Shown here piece by piece: positions 33,595 through 41,912 of a stretch of DNA of 64,000 bases. The translations under genes and the position numbers were made by a program. Numbering within the stretch: the stretch's first letter is position 1; every line of letters begins with the position of its first letter. The stretch covers positions 1 to 64,000 of the forward strand of contig NZ_JACARE010000044.1 of assembly GCF_013386765.1 (NCBI RefSeq). Reading direction: 5' to 3'. The DNA comes from Pseudomonas yamanorum (GTDB lineage: Bacteria; Pseudomonadota; Gammaproteobacteria; Pseudomonadales; Pseudomonadaceae). Under the pieces are notes generated by a model. The model was given only the letters and a program-made list of their open reading frames with translations. It was not told where the DNA came from and searched no databases.

Positions 33595-34815
33595 ATGAAA
33601 GCGCGACTGAGCGTCATGATGTTCCTGCAATTCTTTATCTGGGGCGGCTGGTTCGTCACCCTCGGCACCTTCCTCGCCAGCAACCTGGGGGCCAATGGCG
33701 GGCAAATCGGCATGGCGTTTTCCACCCAGTCGTGGGGCGCGATTATCGCCCCGTTTATCATCGGCCTGATCGCCGACCGCTACTTCAACGCCGAGCGCAT
33801 CCTGGCGGTGCTGCACCTGATCGGCGCGGTGCTGCTTTACCAGCTGTACCGCGCGCCGGACTTTGTCGGCTTTTATCCCTACGTACTGGCGTACATGGTC
33901 ATCTACATGCCGACCCTGGCCCTGGTGAACTCGGTGGCCTTCCGGCAAATGAGCGACCCGGCCCAGGAGTTCTCGCGCATCCGCGTGTGGGGCACCCTGG
34001 GCTGGATCGTCGCGGGGTTGGTGATCAGCTTTGTGTTCGCCTGGGATTCCCAGCAGTCGATCACCACCGGCGCGTTGCGCAACACCTTCCTGATGTCTGC
34101 CATCGCATCATTGGTGCTGGGTTTCTACAGCTTCACCTTGCCGCGTACCGCGCCGTTGAAGGCCGAGGCGGGCAGTGGTGGTATCAAGCAACTGCTGGGG
34201 CTGGATGCGCTGGGCTTGCTCAAGGATCGCAGCTACCTGGTGTTCTTCATCGCCTCGATCCTGATCTGCATTCCCCTGGCGTTTTACTACCAGAACGCCA
34301 ACCCGTTTCTCGCGGAAATCGGCGTGACCAACCCCACGGCAAAAATGGCCATCGGGCAAGTGTCCGAGGTGTTGTTCATGCTGCTGTTGCCGCTGTTCAT
34401 CCAGCGCTTCGGTATCAAGATCGCGTTGTTGGTGGGCATGCTGGCCTGGGCGCTGCGCTATGCACTGTTCGCCTATGGCAACAACGGTGAGCTGGCGTTC
34501 ATGCTGTTTACCGGGATCGCGCTGCATGGCATCTGCTACGACTTCTTCTTTGTCTCGGGGCAGATCTACACCGACGCCAAGGCACCGGAGCGCTTCAGGA
34601 GTTCGGCCCAGGGGCTGATTACCCTGGCCACGTATGGTGTGGGCATGTTGATTGGGTTCTGGGTGGCAGGGCAGGTGACCGACCACTACGCGGCGGCCGG
34701 TGGCAGCCATGACTGGCGCAGCATCTGGCTGTTTCCGGCGGGTTTTGCGTTGCTGATCTTTTTTTGTTTTTCGGTGGCGTTCAAGGGGCGGGAGCGGGTG
34801 GCGGGTCAAAGGTAG
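33595..34815 (+). CDS. MFS transporter of the nucleoside:H+ symporter (NupG/XapB) family
   Basis: A 406-aa inner-membrane protein with 12 spans, beginning MKARLSVMMFLQFFIWGGWFVTLGTFLASNLG, the characteristic NHS family opening, and containing GIALHGICYDFFFVSGQIYTDAKAPERFRSSAQG near 305-338. E. coli NupG, 418 aa, imports nucleosides. In this LacI/dehydrogenase/isomerase context the cargo is more likely the sugar or glycoside catabolised by the neighbours. A GTG three codons upstream is a possible alternative start. A repeat element begins three bases before its stop. Confidence 0.83.
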   Translation: MKARLSVMMFLQFFIWGGWFVTLGTFLASNLGANGGQIGMAFSTQSWGAIIAPFIIGLIADRYFNAERILAVLHLIGAVLLYQLYRAPDFVGFYPYVLAYMVIYMPTLALVNSVAFRQMSDPAQEFSRIRVWGTLGWIVAGLVISFVFAWDSQQSITTGALRNTFLMSAIASLVLGFYSFTLPRTAPLKAEAGSGGIKQLLGLDALGLLKDRSYLVFFIASILICIPLAFYYQNANPFLAEIGVTNPTAKMAIGQVSEVLFMLLLPLFIQRFGIKIALLVGMLAWALRYALFAYGNNGELAFMLFTGIALHGICYDFFFVSGQIYTDAKAPERFRSSAQGLITLATYGVGMLIGFWVAGQVTDHYAAAGGSHDWRSIWLFPAGFALLIFFCFSVAFKGRERVAGQR

Positions 34816-34897
34816 GAGCTGGTTTGCCTGCGATAGCATCACCTCGGTGCAACTGATACATCGAGGTGTCTGCATCGCAGGCAAGCCAGCTCCCACA
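34812..34897. repeat. Long inverted intergenic repeat, copy 1
   Basis: The left arm GTAGGAGCTGGTTTGCCTG (from 34812) and right arm AGGCAAGCCAGCTCCCACA (ending 34897) are inverted, with an inner CACCTCG/CGAGGTG stem. It is the same family as the copies at 42709, 52898 and 55434. It lies at the 3' end of the symporter gene and may act as a transcript end. Confidence 0.85.
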
Positions 34898-35023
34898 TTG
34901 ATTTTCTTTGCTTGTTGGAACGCCTGAAGGCCCTTTTTTTGCGCTGTCAGCGAGATTGAACACACCCGTAAGTCCCGGCGTTTCAGGTATCCTCCGCGCC
35001 CGCCAATCATTATTTTCCAAACC

Positions 35024-35947
35024 ATGCCCGAACAAAACATGCAGTCCCTGTTGGAGTCGATCCTCGACGAAGTCCGTCCACTGATCGGCCTCGGCAAGGT
35101 CGCCGACTACATCCCCGCGCTTGCCGACGTGCCGGCCCAGCAACTGGGCATTGCCGTGTATGGCAACGACGGCTCGTCCTACTGCGCGGGCGATGCCCAC
35201 ACCTTGTTCTCCGTGCAGAGCATCTCCAAGGTGTTCAGCCTGGTGCAGGCCATCGACCATGGCGGCGAAAGCATCTGGGAGCGCCTGGGCCACGAACCGT
35301 CGGGGCAGCCGTTCAACTCCATGGTGCAACTGGAGTTCGAGCGCGGGCGGCCACGCAACCCGTTTATCAATGCCGGCGCGCTGGTGATCTGCGACATCAA
35401 CCAGTCGCGCTTTGCCGTGCCTATCCTGTCCATGCGCGACTTCGTGCGACGGCTGTCGGGCAACCCGCAGATCCTGGTCAACAGCGTTGTGGCCGAATCC
35501 GAAGCCCAGCACGGTGCGCGTAATGCTGCGATGGCGTACCTGATGAAGTCGTTTGGCAACTTCCACAACGATGTGGACGCGGTGCTGCACAGCTACTTCA
35601 ACTACTGCGCGTTGCAGATGAGCTGCCTGGACCTGGCCAAGGCGTTTTGCTTCCTGGCGAATGAAGGGGTTTGCACCCACAGTGGCGAGCAGATTCTGAC
35701 GGCGCGCCAGACCAAGCAGGTGAACTCGATCATGGCCACCAGCGGGCTGTATGACGAGGCGGGGAATTTTGCGTATCGCGTCGGCTTGCCGGGCAAGAGC
35801 GGGGTCGGCGGCGGGATTCTCGCGGTGGTGCCGGGGCAGTTTACGGTGTGCGTGTGGTCGCCGGAGTTGAATGCGGCGGGGAATTCGTTGGCGGGGATGA
35901 AGGCATTGGAGTTGTTGAGTGAGCGGATTGGGTGGTCGGTGTTCTAG
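35024..35947 (+). CDS. glsB: Glutaminase
   Basis: A 307-aa serine-dependent beta-lactamase-like glutaminase converting glutamine to glutamate and ammonia. Motifs: FSVQSISKVFSL near 63-74 with catalytic Ser and Lys (SxxK), PFNSMVQLEFERGRPRNPFINAGAL near 98-122, and GLPGKSGVGGGILAVVPG near 253. The in-frame ATG at 35039 (MQSLLES) would give 302 aa, the length I recall for pseudomonad glutaminases; neither start has a strong ribosome site. It stands alone between a repeat and a symmetric terminator. Confidence 0.92.
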   Translation: MPEQNMQSLLESILDEVRPLIGLGKVADYIPALADVPAQQLGIAVYGNDGSSYCAGDAHTLFSVQSISKVFSLVQAIDHGGESIWERLGHEPSGQPFNSMVQLEFERGRPRNPFINAGALVICDINQSRFAVPILSMRDFVRRLSGNPQILVNSVVAESEAQHGARNAAMAYLMKSFGNFHNDVDAVLHSYFNYCALQMSCLDLAKAFCFLANEGVCTHSGEQILTARQTKQVNSIMATSGLYDEAGNFAYRVGLPGKSGVGGGILAVVPGQFTVCVWSPELNAAGNSLAGMKALELLSERIGWSVF

Positions 35948-35952
35948 GGCTT

Positions 35953-35980
35953 GATTGCTCCCACGCGTGTGGGAGCAATC
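35953..35980. terminator. Symmetric hairpin between convergent genes
   Basis: GATTGCTCCCAC (35953-35964) and GTGGGAGCAATC (35969-35980) form a perfect 12-bp stem with loop GCGT. It lies between the glutaminase stop and the convergent DUF6124 gene and could serve both directions, though neither side has a strong T run. Confidence 0.6.
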
Positions 35981-35990
35981 ATTACGATCA

Positions 35991-36338
35991 TTAGCGCGGG
36001 CAGGTTTGCGCGCATCTATCCAGTGCTTTGTCGACCAGCATCTGCACACCTTCCAGCATCCGGCAAATGCCCAGCGCTACATTGCGTTGGGTGCCGTCGA
36101 CTTCGAAGGCCAAGTGAGCGGCGATGACATTGATCGACGCCAGGTCTTGCGAGGCGTTGGCCAGCAAGGTTTCTGTGTCCAGGTCCTTACGCACGGTAAA
36201 TAATCCATCGAACGGTAGCTCGGTGGGTTCGGGCGTTTGGGGTTGGGCGTCAGGTTTCAGATAGTGATGAATGGCGCGGTAAGCGGCTTCTTGAAGCCGG
36301 TCGGCATGACTCGGGGGATTTGGACTGTCTTTAATCAT
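35991..36338 (-). CDS. DUF6124-type small protein
   Basis: A 115-aa soluble protein. The block LFTVRKDLDTETLLANASQDLASINVIAAHLAFEVDGTQRNVALGICRMLEGVQMLVDKALDR fits what I remember of the pseudomonad DUF6124 family; function unknown. The ATG at 36338 follows AGGAG with seven bases of spacing. Its untranslated leader is strongly structured (see 36339-36470), which indicates control of translation by RNA folding. Confidence 0.75.
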   Translation of the reverse strand: MIKDSPNPPSHADRLQEAAYRAIHHYLKPDAQPQTPEPTELPFDGLFTVRKDLDTETLLANASQDLASINVIAAHLAFEVDGTQRNVALGICRMLEGVQMLVDKALDRCAQTCPR

Positions 36339-36470
36339 GGTGAAGCTCCTTTGTGAATGGAGCTGCCACTATTCGCGGTCAAACGATTAGGGTGGCAGCT
36401 ATACGCGGGTTGACCGACCGGCCCAAAGAACAAAACCGGCATACCCGAAGGTATCCCGCGTACAGCTGCC
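36339..36470 (-). promoter_or_regulatory. Structured leader RNA of the DUF6124 gene with mutually exclusive stems (riboswitch-like)
   Basis: Read on the minus strand. GGCAGCT (36470-36464) then TACGCGGG (36462-36455) can pair with CCCGCGTA (36409-36402) then AGCTGCC (36400-36394): a near-continuous 16-bp helix with one G-T pair. It encloses ATACC-TTCG-GGTAT (36454-36441), a cUUCGg tetraloop hairpin, and a CCGG/CCGG stem. The same AGCTGCCAC (36400-36392) can instead pair perfectly with GTGGCAGCT (36369-36361). When free, AGCTCC (36364-36359) can pair with GGAGCT (36349-36344), which holds the Shine-Dalgarno. So the long helix favours a hidden ribosome site and the alternative hairpin frees it. 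The structure is seen in sequence; ligand and function are inference. Confidence 0.6.
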
Positions 36471-36705
36471 GCGACACAATACATCAGGCGTAAAAAAAAC
36501 GCCCAAGATCGGTTTTGGCGCAGTTGTTCTATGGTTGCGGACGGTCAAATCCGGTCGCTGAATTGGCAGCGACTGCGGGAGGTTAGTCAGCCCGAGTCCG
36601 ACCGACAACCTGAAATAGTTGTCGGAAAAATCCGAGCACGCCTCCCTGTCACTGAGCAAGGTGCTGATACTATCGACGCAATCACCCATCAGTCAGAGAC
36701 GGTCC
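36471..36705. other. Remainder of the gap upstream of the DUF6124 leader and M24 gene
   Basis: A small hairpin GGCGT/ACGCC around an A-rich loop lies at 36487-36503. The promoter for the leftward DUF6124 transcript and that for the rightward peptidase must be within this region, but I see no clear -35/-10 pair. Reading frames here continue upstream of the peptidase from a TTG at 36619 and could be coding if that start is used. Confidence 0.35.
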
Positions 36706-37392
36706 ATGTTGCCCAATCGTGTCGTCCAGGCCGCCGCCAAGTCGGTGCTGCAGCAGCTCGTTACGCGAATCACCCCACATTCAACCGAAGCCTCCATCGC
36801 CCAAATGGCAGCGCAGATGCTCGCGGATTCCGGCTATCCGCAGACCTGGTATTACGACTGCCCAGCCTTCGTATTACTGGGTTCACGCAGTGCGCTTTCG
36901 GTGTCGGGCCGCGACTATCGGCCAAGTGACGAAGCGGTCGGTTTGCACAATCTGATCACCGTGGATTTGAGCCCACGCTCCGGCAATGTATGGGGCGATT
37001 GCGCCCGCTCTTTCTATGTGGAAGAGGGTGTGTGCCGGGCGGTGCCGACGGGGGCGGAGTTCAGCAAGGGCTATGAAGTGGAGCACCGGTTACACGCGAT
37101 GATGCGCACATTCGCCCGGCCCGGGACCACGTTCAATGATTTGCATGCGTTCGCCAATGACCTGATCGCCTCCGAGGGTTTCGAGAACCTCGATTTCGCC
37201 GGCAACGTCGGCCACAGCATCTGCGAGCAGCGTGACCAACGGCTCTACATCGAAGCGGGCAATCACCGGCGCCTTGAAGAGGTGACGTGCTTCACCTTCG
37301 AGCCTCATATTCGCGAGCAGGGCGGTCGCTGGGGCTACAAGCATGAAAATATCTACAGCTTCAATGATGCCGGCGAACCCAGCGAGCTTTGA
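36706..37392 (+). CDS. M24-family metallopeptidase (Xaa-Pro/methionine aminopeptidase fold)
   Basis: A 228-aa pita-bread-fold protein. All five metal ligands can be placed: Asp87 and Asp98 (VDLSPRSGNVWGDCARSF), His170 (NVGHSI), Glu199 (FTFEPHI) and Glu214 (KHENIYSF). It lacks the extra N-terminal domain of PepP/PepQ. The start is uncertain: ATG 36706 gives a compact domain, while a TTG at 36619 would add 29 residues. It may be an aminopeptidase or a related hydrolase such as a creatinase-like enzyme. Confidence 0.75.
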   Translation: MLPNRVVQAAAKSVLQQLVTRITPHSTEASIAQMAAQMLADSGYPQTWYYDCPAFVLLGSRSALSVSGRDYRPSDEAVGLHNLITVDLSPRSGNVWGDCARSFYVEEGVCRAVPTGAEFSKGYEVEHRLHAMMRTFARPGTTFNDLHAFANDLIASEGFENLDFAGNVGHSICEQRDQRLYIEAGNHRRLEEVTCFTFEPHIREQGGRWGYKHENIYSFNDAGEPSEL

Positions 37393-37395
37393 TCT

Positions 37396-38163
37396 TCACC
37401 GCTGACCTTTCCGGCGCCACGGCAGCACCATGCCGACCTCTTTCTGATAGCGCCGGTAGGTCTCCCCAAACAGCGCCACCAGATCCTTTTCTTCAAAGTG
37501 CGCCCCAATGAAGATGTACGCCGTGAAGGCCAGCGCAAACAGCAGATGCCCGACGGTCATGTCCGGGGTTGCCCAGAACGCGATCAGGAACCCCAGGTAC
37601 AGCGGGTGACGAACAACCTTGTACAGCAACGGTGTCTTGAACGGTTGGGCGCGGGGTTTTGCGCCCCGAAGGTGATCAATCGCTTGCTTGAGGCCGAACA
37701 GTTCGAAGTGGCTGATCAGTAACGTTGCCACAAAAACCACCACCCAACCTGCCCAGAACAGTGCGGTTATCAACGCCCTTGTGAGTGGAGAGTCCGCCGT
37801 CCAGACAGGTGCGGTGATGGGCTGCCACAGCCAGAACATCAACCCGAGTATCAGGCTGCTGACCAACACATAGGTGGAGCGCTCAATGGTCGCCGGAATG
37901 AACCGGGTCAGGCGTGTCTTGAAGCCCGTTCGGGCCATGACCGAATGTTGAATCGCAAACAGCGTGATCAGGCCAAGGTCGGTCAACGCTGCCAGGCGCC
38001 AGTCAAGGCGGGGCCCGTCATCAATATGTTTGGGCACTGCCAGGTGGCCAAGAAAGCCGATCAGGTACACGACGCTGAGCAAAAAGATCCCATAGCTGAC
38101 GGCGCTATAGAACAGCATGGCCAGGCGTGCTGCCAGGCCGTTTGCCGTTGTTCCACTGTTCAC
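37396..38163 (-). CDS. mddA: Methanethiol S-methyltransferase-like membrane enzyme (MddA/NnrU family)
   Basis: A 255-aa integral membrane protein with about six spans. LYKVVRHPLYLGFLIAFWATPDMTVGHLLFALAFTAYIFIGAHFEEKDLVALFGETYRRYQ (about 181-241) is the isoprenylcysteine-carboxyl-methyltransferase-like SAM site. The N-terminal YLIGFLGHLAVPKHIDDGP fits what I recall of bacterial MddA, which methylates methanethiol to dimethyl sulfide. The NnrU relationship is secure; the methanethiol substrate is a family inference. It converges with the M24 gene three bases away. Confidence 0.7.
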   Translation of the reverse strand: MNSGTTANGLAARLAMLFYSAVSYGIFLLSVVYLIGFLGHLAVPKHIDDGPRLDWRLAALTDLGLITLFAIQHSVMARTGFKTRLTRFIPATIERSTYVLVSSLILGLMFWLWQPITAPVWTADSPLTRALITALFWAGWVVVFVATLLISHFELFGLKQAIDHLRGAKPRAQPFKTPLLYKVVRHPLYLGFLIAFWATPDMTVGHLLFALAFTAYIFIGAHFEEKDLVALFGETYRRYQKEVGMVLPWRRKGQR

Positions 38164-38235
38164 GGACGACTCCTTTCGTACAGGTTGGGGTTGGGGGCCG
38201 GGGCAGGGGCGCGACGAAAAGCGCGCCCCTCGTTC

Positions 38236-39504
38236 TCAGCTCACATTCAAGCGATCGAGCAAGCTGTACCACGCCACGCCCGCGCCGATGTAGAACCGTT
38301 GCAATCCATGCAAGGGTAGTCGCTGCAGCGGGGTTACCGGATAGGAAAAGTCCGAGCGGCTGTCACATAAACGTCCCGCCAGTTGCTGGCCCAGGCTGGT
38401 GCACAACGCAATCCCGCGTCCATTGCAGCCCAAGGCCAGGGTCAGCCCCGGCGCAGGTTCGTGAACGTGGGGCATAAAGTCCCGGGTGATCGCGATCCGT
38501 CCCGCCCAGCGATACTCGAAGTCCAGCTTGCCCAGCTGCGGAAACAGCAGCGCCAGCGAGCGCTCCAGGTGCGCAAAATCTGCGGGACCGGTGGGGTCGT
38601 TGAACAACCCGCGCCCACCCATCAGCAGGCGACCGTGGGCGTCCTTGCGAAAGTACAGCAGCAGGCGTTGGGCGGTTGAGACGGTTTCCTGCCCGGGCAA
38701 AATGCTGTCTGCCGCAGGCCCGTTCAATGGCCGGGTGGCGACGATAAAACTGTTGGCCGCCAGCACGCTCTGGGCCATGCCGGGCCACAAGTCGCCGCTG
38801 TAGCCATTGGTAGCCAATACCACCTGGCCTGCCGACACCTGTGCGCCGCTGGCGGTCTGCAACTTCCAGCCGGCGCCCGCCTGTTGCATCGCGGTCACTG
38901 CGCTTTGTCCGTGAATGCGCACCCCCACCGCCTGCGCAGCGCGCACCAGCCCGCGTGCATAGGCCAGCGGTTGAATGGCCCCGGCGCGGCCGTCCAGCCA
39001 GCCACCGGCAAACGCCTGGCTGCCCATGCGAGAGGACACTGCGTTGGCATCCAGGCGCTGCACCGGTACCCCGCGTCGCTCCCACTGTTCGGCCCGGGCA
39101 TGCAGGCCTGCCACGCCTTTTTCCGAATAGGAAACCTGCATCCAGCCCTTGCGTGTGGGCGCGCAGTCGATTCCATGGCGCTGGATCAGGTTGAACACCA
39201 GGTCGGCCGAGTTGGACACGGTATGGATCAGCGGCTCGGCGCGCGCGGCGCCGTACATCTGCACCAGTTGATCCGGGTCGTATTTGAGTGTCGGGTTGAC
39301 CTGCCCGCCATTGCGCCCGGACGCGCCCCAGCCGGGTTCGTTGGCTTCCAGCACGCACACGCTCACGCCGCGCTCCGCCAGGTGCAGGGCCGTGGACAAA
39401 CCGGTGTACCCGGCACCGACGATGGCCACGTCGACCTTGATGGATTCCGCCAACGCGGGCGTCGGCGGGGCGGCAGGTGCTGTCGCTGCCCAGAGTGACT
39501 TCAT
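38236..39504 (-). CDS. FAD-dependent amine/amino-acid oxidase (DAO family, PuuB-like)
   Basis: A 422-aa flavoprotein from ATG 39504, where ATG overlaps the stop of the ABC ATPase gene; an in-frame extension upstream lies inside that gene. Dinucleotide-binding motif VDVAIVGAGYTGLSTALHLAERGVSVCVLEA near 24-54; FAD/substrate region LLMGGRGLFND near 303 and the C-terminal LALGCNGRGIALCTSLGQQLA near 371. It resembles gamma-glutamylputrescine oxidase and D-amino acid dehydrogenase relatives. It is last in an operon with a polar amino-acid importer, so it probably oxidises the imported compound. Confidence 0.82.
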   Translation of the reverse strand: MKSLWAATAPAAPPTPALAESIKVDVAIVGAGYTGLSTALHLAERGVSVCVLEANEPGWGASGRNGGQVNPTLKYDPDQLVQMYGAARAEPLIHTVSNSADLVFNLIQRHGIDCAPTRKGWMQVSYSEKGVAGLHARAEQWERRGVPVQRLDANAVSSRMGSQAFAGGWLDGRAGAIQPLAYARGLVRAAQAVGVRIHGQSAVTAMQQAGAGWKLQTASGAQVSAGQVVLATNGYSGDLWPGMAQSVLAANSFIVATRPLNGPAADSILPGQETVSTAQRLLLYFRKDAHGRLLMGGRGLFNDPTGPADFAHLERSLALLFPQLGKLDFEYRWAGRIAITRDFMPHVHEPAPGLTLALGCNGRGIALCTSLGQQLAGRLCDSRSDFSYPVTPLQRLPLHGLQRFYIGAGVAWYSLLDRLNVS

Positions 39505-40253
39505 GACAGGCTCCGGGTGTTGGCCGTCGGGTGCAGCACGCGGCGCAGGAAGTCCTGGGTACGCGGCTGTTGCGGGTTGCCCAGCACTTGCTCCGCTGGC
39601 CCGCTCTCCACGATGTAGCCACCGTGCAGGAAGCACACGCGGTCGGCCACTTCCCGGGCAAAGCCCATTTCGTGGGTCACCACGATCATGGTCATGCCTT
39701 CATTGGCCAGGGTGCGCATTACCTCCAGCACGTCGCCCACCAGTTCCGGGTCGAGGGCCGAGGTGGGCTCGTCGAACAGCATCGCATCGGGCTTCATCGC
39801 CAGCGCACGGGCGATGGCGACACGTTGCTGCTGGCCGCCGGAGAGTTGCTCCGGGTAGGCATCGGCCTTGGCCGACAGGCCGACTTTATCCAGCAGCGCC
39901 AAGGCCTCTTCTCGCGCCTGTTTCAGCGGTTCGCGTTTGACGTACACCGGGCCTTCCATCACGTTTTCCAGCACGGTGCGATGGGGGAACAGGTTGAAGC
40001 GCTGGAACACCATGCCCATGCGGCTGCGCAGGGCGTGCACGGTCTTGCTGCCACGTTGCACGGTCTCGCCGAACACGTTGATGGTGCCGCCGTCGTAGGC
40101 TTCGAGGGCGTTGATGCAGCGCAGCAAGGTGGACTTGCCCGAGCCGGACGGGCCGATCAGGCACACCACTTCGCCCTTGGCCACGTCCAGGTCAACGCCG
40201 TGCAGCACACGATGGGTGCCGTAGTGTTTTTGCAGTTGGCGAATCTCGATCAT
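39501..40253 (-). CDS. Polar amino-acid ABC transporter ATP-binding protein (GlnQ/HisP-like)
   Basis: A 250-aa ATPase: Walker A GPSGSGKSTLL near 33, Q-loop in GMVFQRFNLFPH near 84, signature LSGGQQQRVAIARAL near 139, Walker B MLFDEPTSALDPELV near 161 and switch VVTHEMGFAREVADRV near 193. It overlaps the permease gene upstream and the FAD oxidase gene downstream by four bases each, so all are co-translated. Confidence 0.9.
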   Translation of the reverse strand: MIEIRQLQKHYGTHRVLHGVDLDVAKGEVVCLIGPSGSGKSTLLRCINALEAYDGGTINVFGETVQRGSKTVHALRSRMGMVFQRFNLFPHRTVLENVMEGPVYVKREPLKQAREEALALLDKVGLSAKADAYPEQLSGGQQQRVAIARALAMKPDAMLFDEPTSALDPELVGDVLEVMRTLANEGMTMIVVTHEMGFAREVADRVCFLHGGYIVESGPAEQVLGNPQQPRTQDFLRRVLHPTANTRSLS

Positions 40254-40918
40254 GCTTTTTTCCTCCGGCCCAGGTGCTGTTCCATGCGGCGCAGGCCATA
40301 CACCAGTGGCAGGCTCATCAGCAGGTAGAGCAGGGCGACCAGGGTGTAGACGGTCATGTTCTGGAAGGTGGACGAGGCGATCAGTTGGCCCTGGCGCGTC
40401 ATCTCGGCCACGGTGATGGTCGACACCAGGGATGAGTCCTTGAGCATCATCACCAGGGTGTTGCCGTAAGGCGGCAGGGCGATGCGAAAGGCCTGGGGCA
40501 GGATCACCCGGCGCATCATCAGCACCGCGCGCATCCCCAGGGCTTCGGCGGCTTCACGCTGGCCTTGCTCCACGGCGATGATGCCGGTGCGGAAGTTCTC
40601 CGCCTGGTACGCCGAATAGGCGATGCCCATGCCGATCACACCCGCCTGGAACGCGCTGAGGTGCACGCCCATGTCCGGCAACACGAAGTAGATGTAGAAC
40701 AGCTGCACGATGATCGGCAGGCCGCGAATCACGTTGATCACGGTGCTCGCCGCCCACGACAGCGCCTTGATCGGCGACAGCTTGAGCAGCGCCAGCACCA
40801 GGCCGATGGCGCTGCTGAGCAGGAACGACAGCACGGTAATCTGGATCGTCACCCACGCGCCTTGCAGCAGGATCGGCAGGAAGTCCTGGGCGTTCTGCAG
40901 GAATTCAGCCGGGTTCAT
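40250..40918 (-). CDS. Polar amino-acid ABC transporter permease
   Basis: A 222-aa HisM/GlnP-type permease with about five spans and the EAA-type loop EQGQREAAEALGMRAVLMMRRVILPQAFRIALPPYGN near 118-154. It is the only permease in the cluster, so the channel is probably a homodimer. It overlaps the genes on each side by four bases. Confidence 0.9.
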   Translation of the reverse strand: MNPAEFLQNAQDFLPILLQGAWVTIQITVLSFLLSSAIGLVLALLKLSPIKALSWAASTVINVIRGLPIIVQLFYIYFVLPDMGVHLSAFQAGVIGMGIAYSAYQAENFRTGIIAVEQGQREAAEALGMRAVLMMRRVILPQAFRIALPPYGNTLVMMLKDSSLVSTITVAEMTRQGQLIASSTFQNMTVYTLVALLYLLMSLPLVYGLRRMEQHLGRRKKA

Positions 40919-41697
40919 GGCTGCACCTGGGCATCAAGCCCCCACTTCTTCAGGATCGCCTCCAGGGTACCGTCAGCCTTGATGCTGGCGATGGCCTGGT
41001 TCAGGCGTGCGAGGGTTTCGCTGTCGCCCTTGCGCACCACCAGGCACACCTCGCCGACGTTGACCGGCTTGTAGTCGGCCGCGAGCTTCACGCCTTTGAA
41101 AAGCTTCTGGCGGATCTGGTACGCCACCACCGGCTGGTCGCCCACGGCGGCCTTGATACGGCCCAGGCTCAGGTCCCGCACCATTTCACCGATGGAGTCG
41201 TAGGTGCGGATTTCCTTGAAGATGCCCAGCTTGTTGAGCATGTCGTAGAAGATCGTGCCGGCTTGCACGCCGACCACCTGGTCTTTCAGGGAGCTGAGAT
41301 CGGGATAGGCCGCGTTGTCGTCGGCGCTGACGATCAGGCCTTCGCCGTAGGCGTACACCGGGGCGCTGAAGTCGACGACTTTGGTGCGCTCTTCGGTCTT
41401 GAGCATGCCGGCGGCGATGAAGTCGAGCTTGCCGGAGGTCAGCGAAGGAATCAGCGCGGCAAAGTTGGTCTGCTCGATTTCGCTGGTGAAACCGCCGGCC
41501 TTGCCCACGGCATTGGCGACATCGACCATCACGCCCTGGATGCTGTTGCTCTTGATGTCGAGGAAGGTAAACGGTGAGCCGCTGGCCGTTGCACCGACTT
41601 TGTACGAGGCTGCACCGGCGGCGTGCACGGTTGCCACGCAAAAGGTGGCGCAGAGGCCAAAAGCGAGGCGGCGAAACAAGGGCGAAAGACTGTTCAT
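40915..41697 (-). CDS. Amino-acid ABC transporter periplasmic binding protein
   Basis: A 260-aa SBP_bac_3 protein from ATG 41697, preceded by GGAG nine bases upstream; the longer in-frame opening lacks a signal and is disfavoured. Signal peptide MNSLSPLFRRLAFGLCATFCVATVHAAGA, then KVGATASGSPFTFLD, GVMVDVANAVGKAGG, LTSGKLDFIAAGMLKTEERTKVVDFSAP and VGVQAGTIFYDML, all standard for this family. The conserved Arg for the amino-acid carboxylate is in the KTEERTK region. First gene of the importer operon, divergent from an IclR regulator. Confidence 0.9.
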   Translation of the reverse strand: MNSLSPLFRRLAFGLCATFCVATVHAAGAASYKVGATASGSPFTFLDIKSNSIQGVMVDVANAVGKAGGFTSEIEQTNFAALIPSLTSGKLDFIAAGMLKTEERTKVVDFSAPVYAYGEGLIVSADDNAAYPDLSSLKDQVVGVQAGTIFYDMLNKLGIFKEIRTYDSIGEMVRDLSLGRIKAAVGDQPVVAYQIRQKLFKGVKLAADYKPVNVGEVCLVVRKGDSETLARLNQAIASIKADGTLEAILKKWGLDAQVQP

Positions 41698-41805
41698 CAG
41701 GTTACTCCAGAAGGAAAACGGATCGTCAGTACCGCAAGCGGCTGGAGAGGAAACCGCAAGCTCTGTGCCATTTCGATTCAATAAAATCGTTTAGTGGTAT
41801 AGAAA

Positions 41806-41833
41806 ATCGATAAAATGAACCATTCGTATCGAT
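41806..41833. promoter_or_regulatory. Inverted repeat and flanking direct repeats in the IclR/importer promoter
   Basis: ATCGATA (41806-41812) and TATCGAT (41827-41833) are inverted. They are flanked by direct repeats TTTAGTGGT at 41790-41798 and 41842-41850. The whole block is AT-rich and lies between the importer and the IclR gene, so it is a likely operator for that regulator. Confidence 0.45.
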
Positions 41834-41912
41834 ATGCGATTTTTAGTGGTCGGATTTCGCGCTTTGGTGTAGAAATATCGCCACGCTTGATCGACCTGAC
41901 CGCGAGTCCGCC

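Noticed and set aside
36531..36929. Overlapping 132-codon frame across the M24 start region
   Set aside because: It runs through the conserved M24 sequence in a different frame and shows no domain.
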